The position numbers and the translations under genes were made by a program. The notes below the pieces were generated by a model. It was not told the DNA's origin. It saw nothing but the letters and a program-made list of their open reading frames with translations, and did no database searches. DNA of 55,424 bases from NCBI RefSeq assembly GCF_016924665.1, contig NZ_JAFFJT010000029.1:1-55424 (forward strand), read 5' to 3'. Origin of the DNA: Nocardioides sp. SYSU D00038. GTDB taxonomy: Bacteria > Actinomycetota > Actinomycetes > Propionibacteriales > Nocardioidaceae. Each line of letters opens with the position of its first letter. The stretch's first letter is position 1. This document shows, one piece after another, positions 48,037 through 55,424 of this stretch.

Positions 48037-49356
48037 GTGCGTGCCCAGGCCTCCGTGCTCCACCTCGACCTGGACGCCTTCTTCGCGGCGGTCGAGCAGC
48101 GCGACAAGCCGTCGCTGCGCGGCAAGCCGGTCGTGGTGGGCGGGGTCGGCGGTCGCGGGGTCGTGGCCACGGCGTCGTACGAGGCCCGCACCTACGGCGT
48201 CCGGTCGGCGATGTCGACCCGCGAGGCCCGGGCCCGCTGCCCGCACGCGGCGTTCCTCAGCGGCCGGTTCCACGCCTACCGCGAGGCCAGCGCCCGGGTG
48301 ATGGCCGAGCTGCGTGCGCTCTCGCCGCTCGTCGAGCCGCTCTCGCTCGACGAGGCGTTCGTCGACCTCGCGCAGGCCGGGCTGCCCGACCTCGAGGTCG
48401 AGACGGTCACCGCCGTGGCCGAGGAGCTGCGGCGGCGGGTGCGCGAGGCCACCGGCGGGCTGACCGCCTCGGTCGGGGTGGGCACCTCGAAGTTCATCGC
48501 CAAGGTCGCCTCCGACCTGCACAAGCCCGACGGGCTCACGGTGGTGCCGCCCGGCACCGAGCGCGCGCTGCTGCACCCGATGCACGTCTCGGTGATCCCC
48601 GGCGTGGGGCCGGCCACCGCCGAGCGGCTGCGCCGGGCCGGCATCCACACCGTCGCCGACCTCGAGGCGGTCGGCCTCGACGAGCTGGTCGGCCTGGTCG
48701 GCAGAGCCCACGGCACCGGCTTGCACCAGCTGGCCCGCGCCCAGGACGACCGGCCGGTGGTGGCCGAGCGCGAGGCCAAGTCGGTGAGCGTCGAGGGCAC
48801 CTACGACACCGACCTCGCCGACCGCTCGCTGATGGCCCACCTGCTCACCCGCCAGGCCGGCGAGGTGGCGACCAGGCTGCGCAAGAGCGGGCTGTCCGGC
48901 CGCACCGTGTCGATCAAGGTGCGGCTGCACGACTTCACCACGCTGAGCCGGTCGACCACGCTCTCCTCCCCCACCGACCAGACGGCGACGATCGCCAAGC
49001 TGGCCCGCGGCCTGCTCGCCGACCTCGACACCAGCGGCGGCGTACGCCTGCTCGGCGTGGGCGTCTCGGGGCTGGCCGACTGGGTGCAGGAGGACCTCTT
49101 CGGCGAGACCGAGGACGACGACGAGCCGGTCGCGGTCGAGCTGCCGCCGTCGTCGCGGCCCACCTGGTCGCCCGGGATGGACGTCGTGCACGAGGAGCAC
49201 GGCCGGGGGTGGGTGTGGGGCTCTGGCCGGGGCGTGGTGACCGTGCGGTTCGAGACCGCCGAGTCGCCGGCCGGGCCGGTGCTGAGCCTCCCGCTCGACG
49301 ACCCGGCGCTCAGCGCGTGGCGCCACCCCGCGCCGGAGGACGCCCCGCCCGCGTGA
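48037..49356 (+). CDS. dinB: DNA polymerase IV (Y-family)
   Basis: 439 residues. Error-prone translesion polymerase. Catalytic carboxylates: LHLDLDAFFAAVEQ near the N-terminus and LSLDEAFVDL mid-palm; SVGVGTSKFIAKVASDLHKPDG and the HhH-containing VIPGVGPATAERL thumb follow. The little-finger domain includes RTVSIKVRLHDFTTLSRSTTL. A ~75-residue C-terminal extension (WSPGMDVVHEEHGRGWVWGSGRGVVTVRFET) resembles the Tudor-like tail of UvrD/PcrA. No LexA-like SOS box is visible upstream. GTG start. The 3' end overlaps the converging pxpC gene by 47 bases. Confidence 0.95.
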   Translation: MRAQASVLHLDLDAFFAAVEQRDKPSLRGKPVVVGGVGGRGVVATASYEARTYGVRSAMSTREARARCPHAAFLSGRFHAYREASARVMAELRALSPLVEPLSLDEAFVDLAQAGLPDLEVETVTAVAEELRRRVREATGGLTASVGVGTSKFIAKVASDLHKPDGLTVVPPGTERALLHPMHVSVIPGVGPATAERLRRAGIHTVADLEAVGLDELVGLVGRAHGTGLHQLARAQDDRPVVAEREAKSVSVEGTYDTDLADRSLMAHLLTRQAGEVATRLRKSGLSGRTVSIKVRLHDFTTLSRSTTLSSPTDQTATIAKLARGLLADLDTSGGVRLLGVGVSGLADWVQEDLFGETEDDDEPVAVELPPSSRPTWSPGMDVVHEEHGRGWVWGSGRGVVTVRFETAESPAGPVLSLPLDDPALSAWRHPAPEDAPPA

Positions 49357-50188
49357 ACCGCAGCGGGTCGCCGGGCCGCAGCTGCCCGCAGACCCACAGG
49401 TCGTCGGGGTGCACCACCGCCACCACCGGGTAGCCGCCGGTCACGGGGTGGTCGGCGAGGAACACCACCGGGCGCCCGTCGGGCGGCACCTGCACCGCGC
49501 CGAGCACCATCCCCTCGCTGGGCAGCTCGCCCTCGCGGGTGCGCGGCAGCGGCGGCCCGTCGAGCCGCAGCCCCACCCGGTCGGAGTCATCCGTCACGAC
49601 GTACGACGCCGCGCACAGCGACCCGACGGGGTCGGGCCCGCACCAGTCGGCCCGCGGCCCGGGCAGCAGCCGCACCGGGCCGGGCACCGGCTCGCGGGGC
49701 GTGTCGACCGGCTCGGGTCGCCCGACCGCCGGTCCCAGCGGCAGCACGGCGCCCGACGAGACCCGCGGTGGCCCGACCCAGGCCAGGGTGTCGGTGGCGC
49801 GCGAGCCGAGCACCGGCTCGACCTCGATCCCGCCGGCGACGGCGACGTAGGTGCGCACCCCGGAGGGCGGTGCCGCCAGCCGCAGCTCCGCGCCGGCCGG
49901 CAGCCACTCGGGGCGGGCGCTCCCCCGGGCACGGCCGTCGACGGTCACCGGCGCCGGGGCGCCGGTCACCGCCACCCAGCGGCCCGCGTCGGCCCGGACC
50001 GCCAGCCCGCCGAGGGTCACCTCGAGCAGCGCGGCGTCCGGGGGGTTGCCGACCAGCCGGTTGGCCAGCGCGGCGGCCGGGGCGTCGAGCGGTCCGGCGC
50101 GCGGCACGCCCAGGTGGGCGAGGCCGGGGCGGCCGCGGTCCTGCACCGTGGTCAGCACCCCGGCGTCGAGGACGAGCAGCCCGCTCAT
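49310..50188 (-). CDS. pxpC: 5-oxoprolinase subunit C (biotin-dependent carboxyltransferase-like, KipA)
   Basis: 292 residues of the KipA/AHS2 family. GLLVLDAGVLTTVQDRGRPGLAHLGVPRAGPLDAPAAALANRLVGN is the diagnostic N-terminus; RTYVAVAGGIEVEPVLGSRATD and PSEGMVLGAVQVPPDGRPVVFLADHPVTGGYPVVAVV are also typical. With PxpA and PxpB it hydrolyses 5-oxoproline to glutamate using ATP. ATG overlaps the pxpB stop (ATGA). The last 47 bases overlap dinB on the other strand. Confidence 0.93.
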   Translation of the reverse strand: MSGLLVLDAGVLTTVQDRGRPGLAHLGVPRAGPLDAPAAALANRLVGNPPDAALLEVTLGGLAVRADAGRWVAVTGAPAPVTVDGRARGSARPEWLPAGAELRLAAPPSGVRTYVAVAGGIEVEPVLGSRATDTLAWVGPPRVSSGAVLPLGPAVGRPEPVDTPREPVPGPVRLLPGPRADWCGPDPVGSLCAASYVVTDDSDRVGLRLDGPPLPRTREGELPSEGMVLGAVQVPPDGRPVVFLADHPVTGGYPVVAVVHPDDLWVCGQLRPGDPLRFTRAGRPPARGGATR

Positions 50189-50778
50189 GCCGGCACCAGC
50201 CGCACCCGAGTGCCGGGCGCGAGCAGCGCCGGGGAGTCGCGGCTGGGGTCCCAGAGCTCGGCCGAGGTGTGCCCGAGCAACCGCCAGCCGCCGGGCGAGG
50301 CGGTGGGGTAGACGCCGCACCACGTGTCGGCCACCGCCACCGAGCCGGCCGGCACCCGCGGGCGCGGCGTCGCGAGCCGCGGCACCGCGAGCCGGTCCGG
50401 CAGCCCGGCGAGGTAGGAGAAGCCGGGGGCGAACCCGCTGAACGCCGCGACCAGCTCGGTGCCGGCCAGCCGCTCGGCCACACCAGCAGCGTCGGTGCCC
50501 CAGCGCTGCGCCACGTCGTCGAGGTCGGCGCCGTCGTAGACGACCGCGAGCTCGACCAGCGGACCCGGCTCGGCCCGCTCCTCGGGGCGCCACGCGCCCA
50601 GCACCGCGGCGACGCCGTCGGGGTCGGCCACCCCGTCGAGCAGCACCGTGCGCGCGGCCGGCACCACGTCGACCACGGCGAGCCCGCTCGCCCGTACCCA
50701 ACGGGCGAGCGAGAGCGCGGCCACGGCGTCGGGCACCTCCACCAGGAAGGAGCGCTCACCGAACGGGAGGGCCTGCAC
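50185..50778 (-). CDS. pxpB: 5-oxoprolinase subunit B (KipI/AHS1)
   Basis: 197 residues. VQALPFGERSFLVEVPDAVAALSLARWVR, the family hallmark FSGFAPGFSYLAGLPDRLAVPRLATPRPRVPAGSVAVADTWCGVYPTASPGGWRLLGHT, and a short C-terminus. It binds ATP together with PxpC. The GTG at 50778 fits the family start and has CACACT six bases upstream; an upstream in-frame ATG would add a Pro-rich non-conserved stretch. A 15-bp hairpin lies about 66 bases upstream. Confidence 0.92.
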   Translation of the reverse strand: MQALPFGERSFLVEVPDAVAALSLARWVRASGLAVVDVVPAARTVLLDGVADPDGVAAVLGAWRPEERAEPGPLVELAVVYDGADLDDVAQRWGTDAAGVAERLAGTELVAAFSGFAPGFSYLAGLPDRLAVPRLATPRPRVPAGSVAVADTWCGVYPTASPGGWRLLGHTSAELWDPSRDSPALLAPGTRVRLVPA

Positions 50779-50843
50779 CCCACCAGTGTGGCGGTCAGGA
50801 GGCGCCCACGGATGGACCGGCGCCGAGGTGGGCACGAATGGGT

Positions 50844-50880
50844 GAGGGCCTCTTGACGGTATGAGCGTCAAGAGGCCCTC
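50844..50880. terminator. 15-bp perfect hairpin between pxpA and pxpB
   Basis: GAGGGCCTCTTGACG / CGTCAAGAGGCCCTC around loop GTATGAG. On the minus strand it lies 325 bases after pxpA and 65 before pxpB. It may terminate pxpA readthrough or act as an attenuator for pxpBC. Confidence 0.6.
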
Positions 50881-51204
50881 GGCTCGAGGCAGTTGCGGTG
50901 ACGTCCGCCTCGACCAGGCCGCCGCTCCGACCCCGCCGACCCCGTCACCGGGCCGACGCCCCGGGTCTCCCCGGGGTGCGGATCCTTGCTCCTGCCTGGT
51001 CCCGACTCCCCCGCCGGCGAGCCGCCGGGTGAATCGGTAGGGAGAGTTCTACGGCGGCCTGGCGGCGCCGCGCAAGGGTTTCGGGGCGATGCCCCGACAT
51101 TCCCGCGTTCCCACAGGCCGGTCCACAACCCGGCGGCTGTCGTCCACAGGCACGGGCCGTTCTCCACAGCACGCCGGCGCCGCTGTGGAGATCCGGTCTG
51201 GACC
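50881..51204. other. intergenic region between pxpA and pxpB with TCCACA cluster
   Basis: No gene seen. At 51111-51191 there are four or five TCCACA/CCCACA-type words (CCCACAGG 51112, GTCCACAAC 51122, CGTCCACAGG 51142, TTCTCCACAGC 51161, and reverse GCTGTGGAG 51183). Two approach the actinobacterial DnaA box TTGTCCACA with one mismatch. A GGGGCGATGCCCC hairpin lies near 51085. Confidence 0.5.
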
Positions 51205-51894
51205 TCAGAGGCCGCGCAGCTCCACCCCGGCGTCGGCCAGCGCCCGGCGTACGGCACGAGCGTGCTCGACCGCCCCCGGGGAGTCGCCGTGCACGCACAG
51301 CGAGTCGACGTTCTCGGCCAGCAGCAGCGCCCGGGTCGCCACCTCGTCAGGGTCGCCGACGAGCGCGTCCGGGTGGTCGCGCGGCAGCAGCCGCCCGTCG
51401 TCGCCGTAGCCCCGGTCGGGGAAGCCCTCGTGGTGGACCGTGCGGCCGACGGCCCCGGCCTGCGTGAGCAGCTCGCCCGGCATGCCGAGCACAGGGAGCG
51501 CGCCCGAGCCCGCCAGCACCGCGGCGGCCTGCTCGGCGTCGTCGAGCACCCGGTGGTAGAGCGCGCCGTGCGGCTTGAGGTAGCGCACCGCGGTGCCCGC
51601 CGCCGCGGCGATCTCGGCCAGCGTGCCGACCTGGTCCGTGACCTGCTCGCGCAGCAGGTCGGGCGCGACGTCCCGCGCCACCCGGCCGAAGCCCGCGCGG
51701 TCGGCGTAGGACACCTGGGCGCCCACCGACACCCCGCGCTCGGCCGCCTCCGCGCACACGGCGCGCATGATCGCCGCCGAGCCGGCGTGGTAGCCGCAGG
51801 CGACGTTGGCGCTGGTCACCACCGCCAGCAAGGCGGAGTCGTCGGTGACCTCCTCGCCGAGGTCCGCGTTGAGGTCGATCGTCCGGGCTGCCAC
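51205..51894 (-). CDS. pxpA: 5-oxoprolinase subunit A (LamB/YcsF family)
   Basis: 229 residues. TIDLNADLGEEVTDDSALLAVVTSANVACGYHAGSAAIM contains the family's catalytic NADLGE and the CGYHAG motif; VSVGAQVSYADRAGFGR, RYLKPHGALYH and DSLCVHGDSPGAVEHAR follow. Opens 5-oxoproline with PxpBC. It is unusual in being separated from pxpBC by 426 bases including a hairpin. The GTG start has a TAGCGT box six bases upstream. Confidence 0.93.
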   Translation of the reverse strand: MAARTIDLNADLGEEVTDDSALLAVVTSANVACGYHAGSAAIMRAVCAEAAERGVSVGAQVSYADRAGFGRVARDVAPDLLREQVTDQVGTLAEIAAAAGTAVRYLKPHGALYHRVLDDAEQAAAVLAGSGALPVLGMPGELLTQAGAVGRTVHHEGFPDRGYGDDGRLLPRDHPDALVGDPDEVATRALLLAENVDSLCVHGDSPGAVEHARAVRRALADAGVELRGL

Positions 51895-51900
51895 GGGACG

Positions 51901-51906
51901 ACGCTA
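51901..51906 (-). promoter_or_regulatory. -10 box of leaderless pxpA
   Basis: TAGCGT on the minus strand ends six bases before the GTG at 51894. Confidence 0.5.
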
Positions 51907-51916
51907 GCCGGGTGGG

Positions 51917-51922
51917 TACGTT
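51917..51922 (+). promoter_or_regulatory. -10 box of leaderless oligopeptidase gene
   Basis: TACGTT ends six bases before the ATG at 51929. It sits ten bases from the divergent pxpA -10 box, so the two promoters nearly abut. Confidence 0.5.
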
Positions 51923-51928
51923 CGGGCC

Positions 51929-54094
51929 ATGCCTGACGCCGACCCCGCCCCGCGACCGCCCGTCGCCGACCGTCGACCCACCACCCGCGAGATCCACGGG
52001 CACGTGCGCACCGACGACTACGAGTGGCTGCGCGACAAGGAGGACCCCGAGGTCCGCGCGCACCTCGAGGCCGAGAACGCCTACACCCAGGCCCGCACCG
52101 CCCACCTGGCCGACCTGCGCCAGGCGATCTTCGACGGCATCAAGGCCCGCACCCGCGAGACCGACCTGTCGGTGCCGACCCGCAGCCGGGGCCACTGGTA
52201 CTACGGCCGCTCCTTCGAGGGCCGCGAGTACGGCGCGTCGTGCCGGGTGCCGGTCGCCGACCCCGACGACTGGACGCCGCCGCGGCCCGCGGAGGACTGC
52301 GCTCCCGACCAGCCCGCGCTCCCCGGCGAGCAGGTGCTGCTCGACCTCGACGCGCTGGCCGAGGGCCACGAGTTCTTCTCCCTCGGCGGCTCCAGCGTGA
52401 GCCCCGACGGCAACCTGCTGGCCTACGCCACCGACACGGTCGGCGACGAGCGCTACACGATCCGGGTCAAGGACCTCACCACCGGCGAGCTGCGCGAGGA
52501 CGAGATCACCGGCGCGCTCGGCGGCGGCACCTGGGACCGTGCCGGCGAGCACCTCTACTACACGACCGTCGACGAGTCCTGGCGCGCCGACAAGGTCTGG
52601 CGGCACCGGCTCGGCACCGCCCAGGCCGACGACGAGCTGGTGCACCACGAGACCGACGGCCGGTTCTTCGTGGGCGTGGGCCGCAGCCGCACCGACCGCT
52701 TCATCGTGGTCGTGAGCGGCTCCAAGGTCACCAGCGAGTACCGCTACCTCGACGCCGAGCACCCCGAGCTCGGCCTCCAGCTCTTCAGCCCGCGCCGAGA
52801 GGGCCTGGAGTACTCCATCGACCACGCCGTCATCGGCGGCGAGGACTGCTTCCTGGTGCTCCACAACCACGCCGGCCCCGACTTCGAGCTCGGCCGGGCG
52901 CCCGTCTCCCCCACGCCGCCCGAGGAGTGGACCCCCCTGCTGGCCCACACCTCCGGCGTCCGGCTCGAGGACGTCGACGCCTTCGCCGGCCACCTGGTCG
53001 TCCACCAGCGCAGCGAGGGGCTCACCCAGCTGCGGATCATCGAGCTCGGCGGGGAGGTCGACGAGCGCGGGCTCGGCGAGGACTACCTCGTGGAGTTCGA
53101 CGACGAGGTCTACACCGTCGGCTCGGGCAGCAACCCCGGCTTCGGCCAGCCGACGGTCCGGCTCGGCTACACCACCATGGCCAAGCCCGCCTCGGTCTAC
53201 GACTACGACGTGCGCACCCGCGAGCTGACCCTGCTGCGGCAGACGCCGGTGCTCGGTGGCTACGACCCCGACGACTACGAGGAGCACCGGCTCTGGGCCA
53301 CCGCCGACGACGGCGAGCGGGTGCCGATCTCGCTGGTGGCGCGCAAGGGCGCCGCCGACGCCGGGCCGGTGCCGGTGCTGCTCTACGGCTACGGCGCCTA
53401 CGAGGTCTCGATCGACCCCTACTTCTCCGTCGCCCGGCTGGCGCTGCTCGACCGCGGTGCGGCGTTCGCGATCGCCCACGTGCGCGGCGGCGGCGAGATG
53501 GGCCGGCGCTGGTACGAGGGCGGCAAGCTCTACGCCAAGCAGAACACCTTCTCCGACTTCATCGCCTGCGCGCGCCACCTCGTCGAGACCGGCTGGACCC
53601 GGCCCGAGGTGCTGGTGGCCGAGGGCGGCAGCGCCGGCGGGCTGCTGATGGGCGCGGTGGCCAACCAGGCACCCGACCTGTTCGGCGGCGTCGTGGCCGC
53701 GGTGCCGTTCGTCGACGCGCTGACCAGCATGCTCGACGCCAGCCTGCCGCTGACCGTCACCGAGTACGACGAGTGGGGCAACCCCGAGGACGACCCGGCG
53801 GTCTACGACTACATGGCGTCGTACTCGCCGTACGACAACGTCGCGGAGCAGCGCTACCCGGCGATCCTCGCCGAGACCTCCCTGAACGACACCCGGGTGC
53901 TCTACGTCGAGCCCGCGAAGTGGGTGGCCCGGCTGCGCGAGCGGGCCGTCAACGGCGCGGACGTGCTGCTGCGCACCGAGATGTCGGCCGGCCACGGCGG
54001 CGTCTCCGGGCGCTACAAGGCCTGGCACGACCGGGCCTTCTCGCTGGCCTGGATCCTGGACCGGATGGGGCTGGCCGAAACCGAGCCGTCCTGA
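51929..54094 (+). CDS. ptrB: oligopeptidase B (S9 prolyl oligopeptidase family)
   Basis: 721 residues. N-terminal beta-propeller (~70-420; GGSSVSPDGNLLAYATDTVGDERYTIRVKDL) and C-terminal alpha/beta-hydrolase domain. Catalytic triad: Ser568 in GGSAGG, Asp654 in SLNDTRV, His689 in AGHGG. Acidic residues such as YEEHRLWATADDGERVPISLV at the domain junction match oligopeptidase B, which cuts short peptides after Arg/Lys in the cytoplasm. No signal peptide. Its ATG is set by a TACGTT box six bases upstream. A terminator hairpin starts at its stop. Confidence 0.93.
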   Translation: MPDADPAPRPPVADRRPTTREIHGHVRTDDYEWLRDKEDPEVRAHLEAENAYTQARTAHLADLRQAIFDGIKARTRETDLSVPTRSRGHWYYGRSFEGREYGASCRVPVADPDDWTPPRPAEDCAPDQPALPGEQVLLDLDALAEGHEFFSLGGSSVSPDGNLLAYATDTVGDERYTIRVKDLTTGELREDEITGALGGGTWDRAGEHLYYTTVDESWRADKVWRHRLGTAQADDELVHHETDGRFFVGVGRSRTDRFIVVVSGSKVTSEYRYLDAEHPELGLQLFSPRREGLEYSIDHAVIGGEDCFLVLHNHAGPDFELGRAPVSPTPPEEWTPLLAHTSGVRLEDVDAFAGHLVVHQRSEGLTQLRIIELGGEVDERGLGEDYLVEFDDEVYTVGSGSNPGFGQPTVRLGYTTMAKPASVYDYDVRTRELTLLRQTPVLGGYDPDDYEEHRLWATADDGERVPISLVARKGAADAGPVPVLLYGYGAYEVSIDPYFSVARLALLDRGAAFAIAHVRGGGEMGRRWYEGGKLYAKQNTFSDFIACARHLVETGWTRPEVLVAEGGSAGGLLMGAVANQAPDLFGGVVAAVPFVDALTSMLDASLPLTVTEYDEWGNPEDDPAVYDYMASYSPYDNVAEQRYPAILAETSLNDTRVLYVEPAKWVARLRERAVNGADVLLRTEMSAGHGGVSGRYKAWHDRAFSLAWILDRMGLAETEPS

Positions 54095-54126
54095 GGTCCC
54101 CCGTCCTCCCGGACGGGCGGGACCTC
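54093..54126 (+). terminator. terminator hairpin after oligopeptidase B gene
   Basis: Stem GAGGTCCC-CCGTCC / GGACGG-gc-GGGACCTC with a TCCC loop, starting at the stop codon. 14 paired bases with a two-base bulge. Confidence 0.7.
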
Positions 54127-54242
54127 CGCCCGGCGCCCGGCCAAACCCCGGCGGCCCTGAGAAGTCCCTGAGAGTACGGGCCGGAGGCAACTCCGCCGTG
54201 CGCCCGGTCGTCCTTACCTCCTGAAGGCGCACGTATGGCCGG

Positions 54243-54268
54243 GGAATCCCGCGGTCACCGTGGGCGTT
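54243..54268 (+). promoter_or_regulatory. SigR/SigH-type promoter GGAAT-N18-GTT before sigB
   Basis: GGAAT (54243-54247) and GTT (54266-54268) are exactly 18 bases apart, the SigR/SigH consensus. Transcription would start near 54275, leaving a ~44-base leader with GAAGGAGGG before the ATG at 54319. Confidence 0.7.
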
Positions 54269-54318
54269 GTGACCAGCGTGGATCGCTCTCAGCGATCGAC
54301 GCAGAAGGAGGGTTCCCC

Positions 54319-55284
54319 ATGGCTGCTCGCACCACCACACGCACTGCCGGCGCGACGCGCGAGATCGAGGGCCGCGACAGCGTTGGCCTCTACCTCGACG
54401 AGATCGCGCGCAACCCCCTCCTCGACGCCGCCGCCGAGGTCGAGCTCTCGAAGACGATCGAGGCCGGCCTGATGGCCGAGGCGCTCCTGGCCGAGGGCCG
54501 GGTGGGTCGCAAGAAGGGCGGCGCCCCCATGTCGGCCACGGAGGCCGAGCTGGAGTGGCTCGCCGAGGAGGGCCGCAAGGCCGTCGACACGTTCATCACC
54601 GCCAACCTGAGGCTGGTCGTCTCCATCGCGCGCAAGTACGGCCGGGCGCAGATGCCGATGCTCGACCTGATCCAGGAGGGCAACACCGGCCTGATCCGTG
54701 CGGTCGAGAAGTTCGACTACACCAAGGGCTACAAGTTCTCCACCTACGCCACCTGGTGGGTCCGTCAGGCGATCACCCGCGGCATCGCGCAGCAGGCGCG
54801 CGTCGTCCGCCTGCCCGTCCACGTGGTCGAGGAGCTCAACCAGGTCGGCGGCGCCCGTCGCACGCTCGAGCGCCAGCTCGGCCGCGACCCCGAGCCGCAG
54901 GAGATCGCCGAGGAGCTCGGCATGGACCTCGACCGGGTGCTCGACCTGATGGCGTGGGGCCGCGAGCACGTCAGCCTCGACTCCCCCGTCGACGAGGACG
55001 GCGACACCTCGCTGGGCGACCTGATGGCCCAGGAGACCTCGCCGGGGCCCGACCTCGAGGTGCTCGACGTCGAGTCGCGCGACCGGCTCAACGACCTGGT
55101 CGCCCACCTCGACGAGCGCGCTGCCGACATCATCCGCTCCCGCTACGGCCTCACCGACGGCCGCCAGCACAAGCTCGCCGACATCGGGGCCAAGCACGGC
55201 ATCTCCGCCGAGCGGGTGCGCCAGCTCGAGCGGGAGGCGCTGCAGAAGCTGCGCCGCATCGCCGATCCCGACCTGGCGGCCTGA
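54319..55284 (+). CDS. sigB: group 2 RNA polymerase sigma factor (SigB/HrdD-like)
   Basis: 321 residues. Short N-terminus without region 1.1, then region 1.2 (DSVGLYLDEIARNPLLDAAAEVELSKTIEAG), region 2 (NLRLVVSIARKYGRAQMPMLDLIQEGN; FDYTKGYKFSTYATWWVRQAITRGIAQQARVVRLPVHVVEELN), region 3 and region 4 ending ISAERVRQLEREALQKLRRIA. It lacks the long linker of the principal factor at 42.7 kb but shares regions 2 and 4. Likely a stress or stationary-phase sigma. The ATG follows GAAGGAGGG; the promoter upstream is SigR/SigH-like, as for mycobacterial sigB. Confidence 0.95.
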   Translation: MAARTTTRTAGATREIEGRDSVGLYLDEIARNPLLDAAAEVELSKTIEAGLMAEALLAEGRVGRKKGGAPMSATEAELEWLAEEGRKAVDTFITANLRLVVSIARKYGRAQMPMLDLIQEGNTGLIRAVEKFDYTKGYKFSTYATWWVRQAITRGIAQQARVVRLPVHVVEELNQVGGARRTLERQLGRDPEPQEIAEELGMDLDRVLDLMAWGREHVSLDSPVDEDGDTSLGDLMAQETSPGPDLEVLDVESRDRLNDLVAHLDERAADIIRSRYGLTDGRQHKLADIGAKHGISAERVRQLEREALQKLRRIADPDLAA

Positions 55285-55317
55285 GCCCCGACCCCCGCCG
55301 CCGGGACCGTCTCCCGG

Positions 55318-55346
55318 GAGCCCTCGTCGCACGCCGACGGGGGCTC
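55318..55346 (+). terminator. terminator hairpin after sigB
   Basis: A 12-bp stem GAGCCCTCGTCG / CGACGGGGGCTC with one G-U pair and loop CACGC, 33 bases after the stop. Confidence 0.7.
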
Positions 55347-55362
55347 TTGGCGTCTCCGGGCC

Positions 55363-55424
<62 letters not shown>

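Noticed and set aside
46693..49326. An 877-codon open frame covering dinB and DUF4192 in antisense or wrong frame
   Set aside because: Arg/Pro-rich shadow translation; the overlapping real genes have clear family motifs.
51347..54340. A 997-codon open frame opposite oligopeptidase B
   Set aside because: Translation is Val/Gly/His-rich with no motifs; the other strand holds the full catalytic triad of an S9 peptidase.

Overview
The window reads as chromosomal DNA of a high-GC actinobacterium, most likely a Nocardioides-type member of the Propionibacteriales. The grounds are GC-ending codons throughout, actinobacterial families (SepH, DUF3710, DUF3159, DUF3093, DUF4193, DUF4192, DUF5998, LprG-type lipoprotein) and a gene order recalling the mycobacterial dut-suhB-sigA-sigB neighbourhood. 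The last ~60 bases are an almost pure G run, so the right edge is probably a contig end or sequencing artefact.

Layout: 0-5.8 kb holds the dut/DUF3710/OB-fold/DUF3159 operon, small conserved genes, an inositol monophosphatase and a (coproporphyrin) ferrochelatase. 5.8-10 kb has an MFS transporter plus FAD-dependent oxidase operon, then a SigE-family ECF sigma factor (start damaged or misread) with its membrane partner. 10-11.2 kb is a non-coding repeat block: three tandem ~311-bp units, each ending in a dispersed intergenic repeat that recurs at 13, 25 and 27.5 kb. 11.2-15.2 kb has a TRIC-like channel, SepH and an alcohol-forming fatty acyl reductase.

The accessory highlight is 15.4-17.4 kb. 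This is a lower-GC three-gene operon on the minus strand: a class III nucleotidyl cyclase (PycC-like), a protein with an E2 (ubiquitin-conjugating)-like C-terminal motif, and a small membrane protein like the DUF5706/PycTM effectors. I read it as a Pycsar-type anti-phage system with an embedded E2-like third gene. 18-21.4 kb follows with a secreted, membrane-anchored zinc peptidase and an ECF sigma/membrane-protein pair.

21.4-32 kb is mixed metabolism (VOC protein, sulfurtransferase, AraC regulator/DUF2000 pair, thymidine kinase, phosphodiesterase, GNAT-acyl-CoA synthetase fusion). 32-40 kb carries topoisomerase subunit A and subunit B genes around an LprG-like lipoprotein plus MFS operon and a beta-carbonic anhydrase. 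The subunit B gene appears to start at ATC. 40-55 kb holds the principal sigma factor, repair genes (HhH-GPD, DinB), a glutamate-cysteine ligase-like enzyme, the three 5-oxoprolinase subunits, oligopeptidase B and a group 2 sigma factor.

Regulation visible in the sequence: about fifteen genes have a TANNNT box 6-9 bases before the start codon, the layout of leaderless transcripts. Two genes, the group 2 sigma factor and a small CxxC zinc protein, have GGAAT-N18-GTT promoters of the SigR/SigH redox-stress type.
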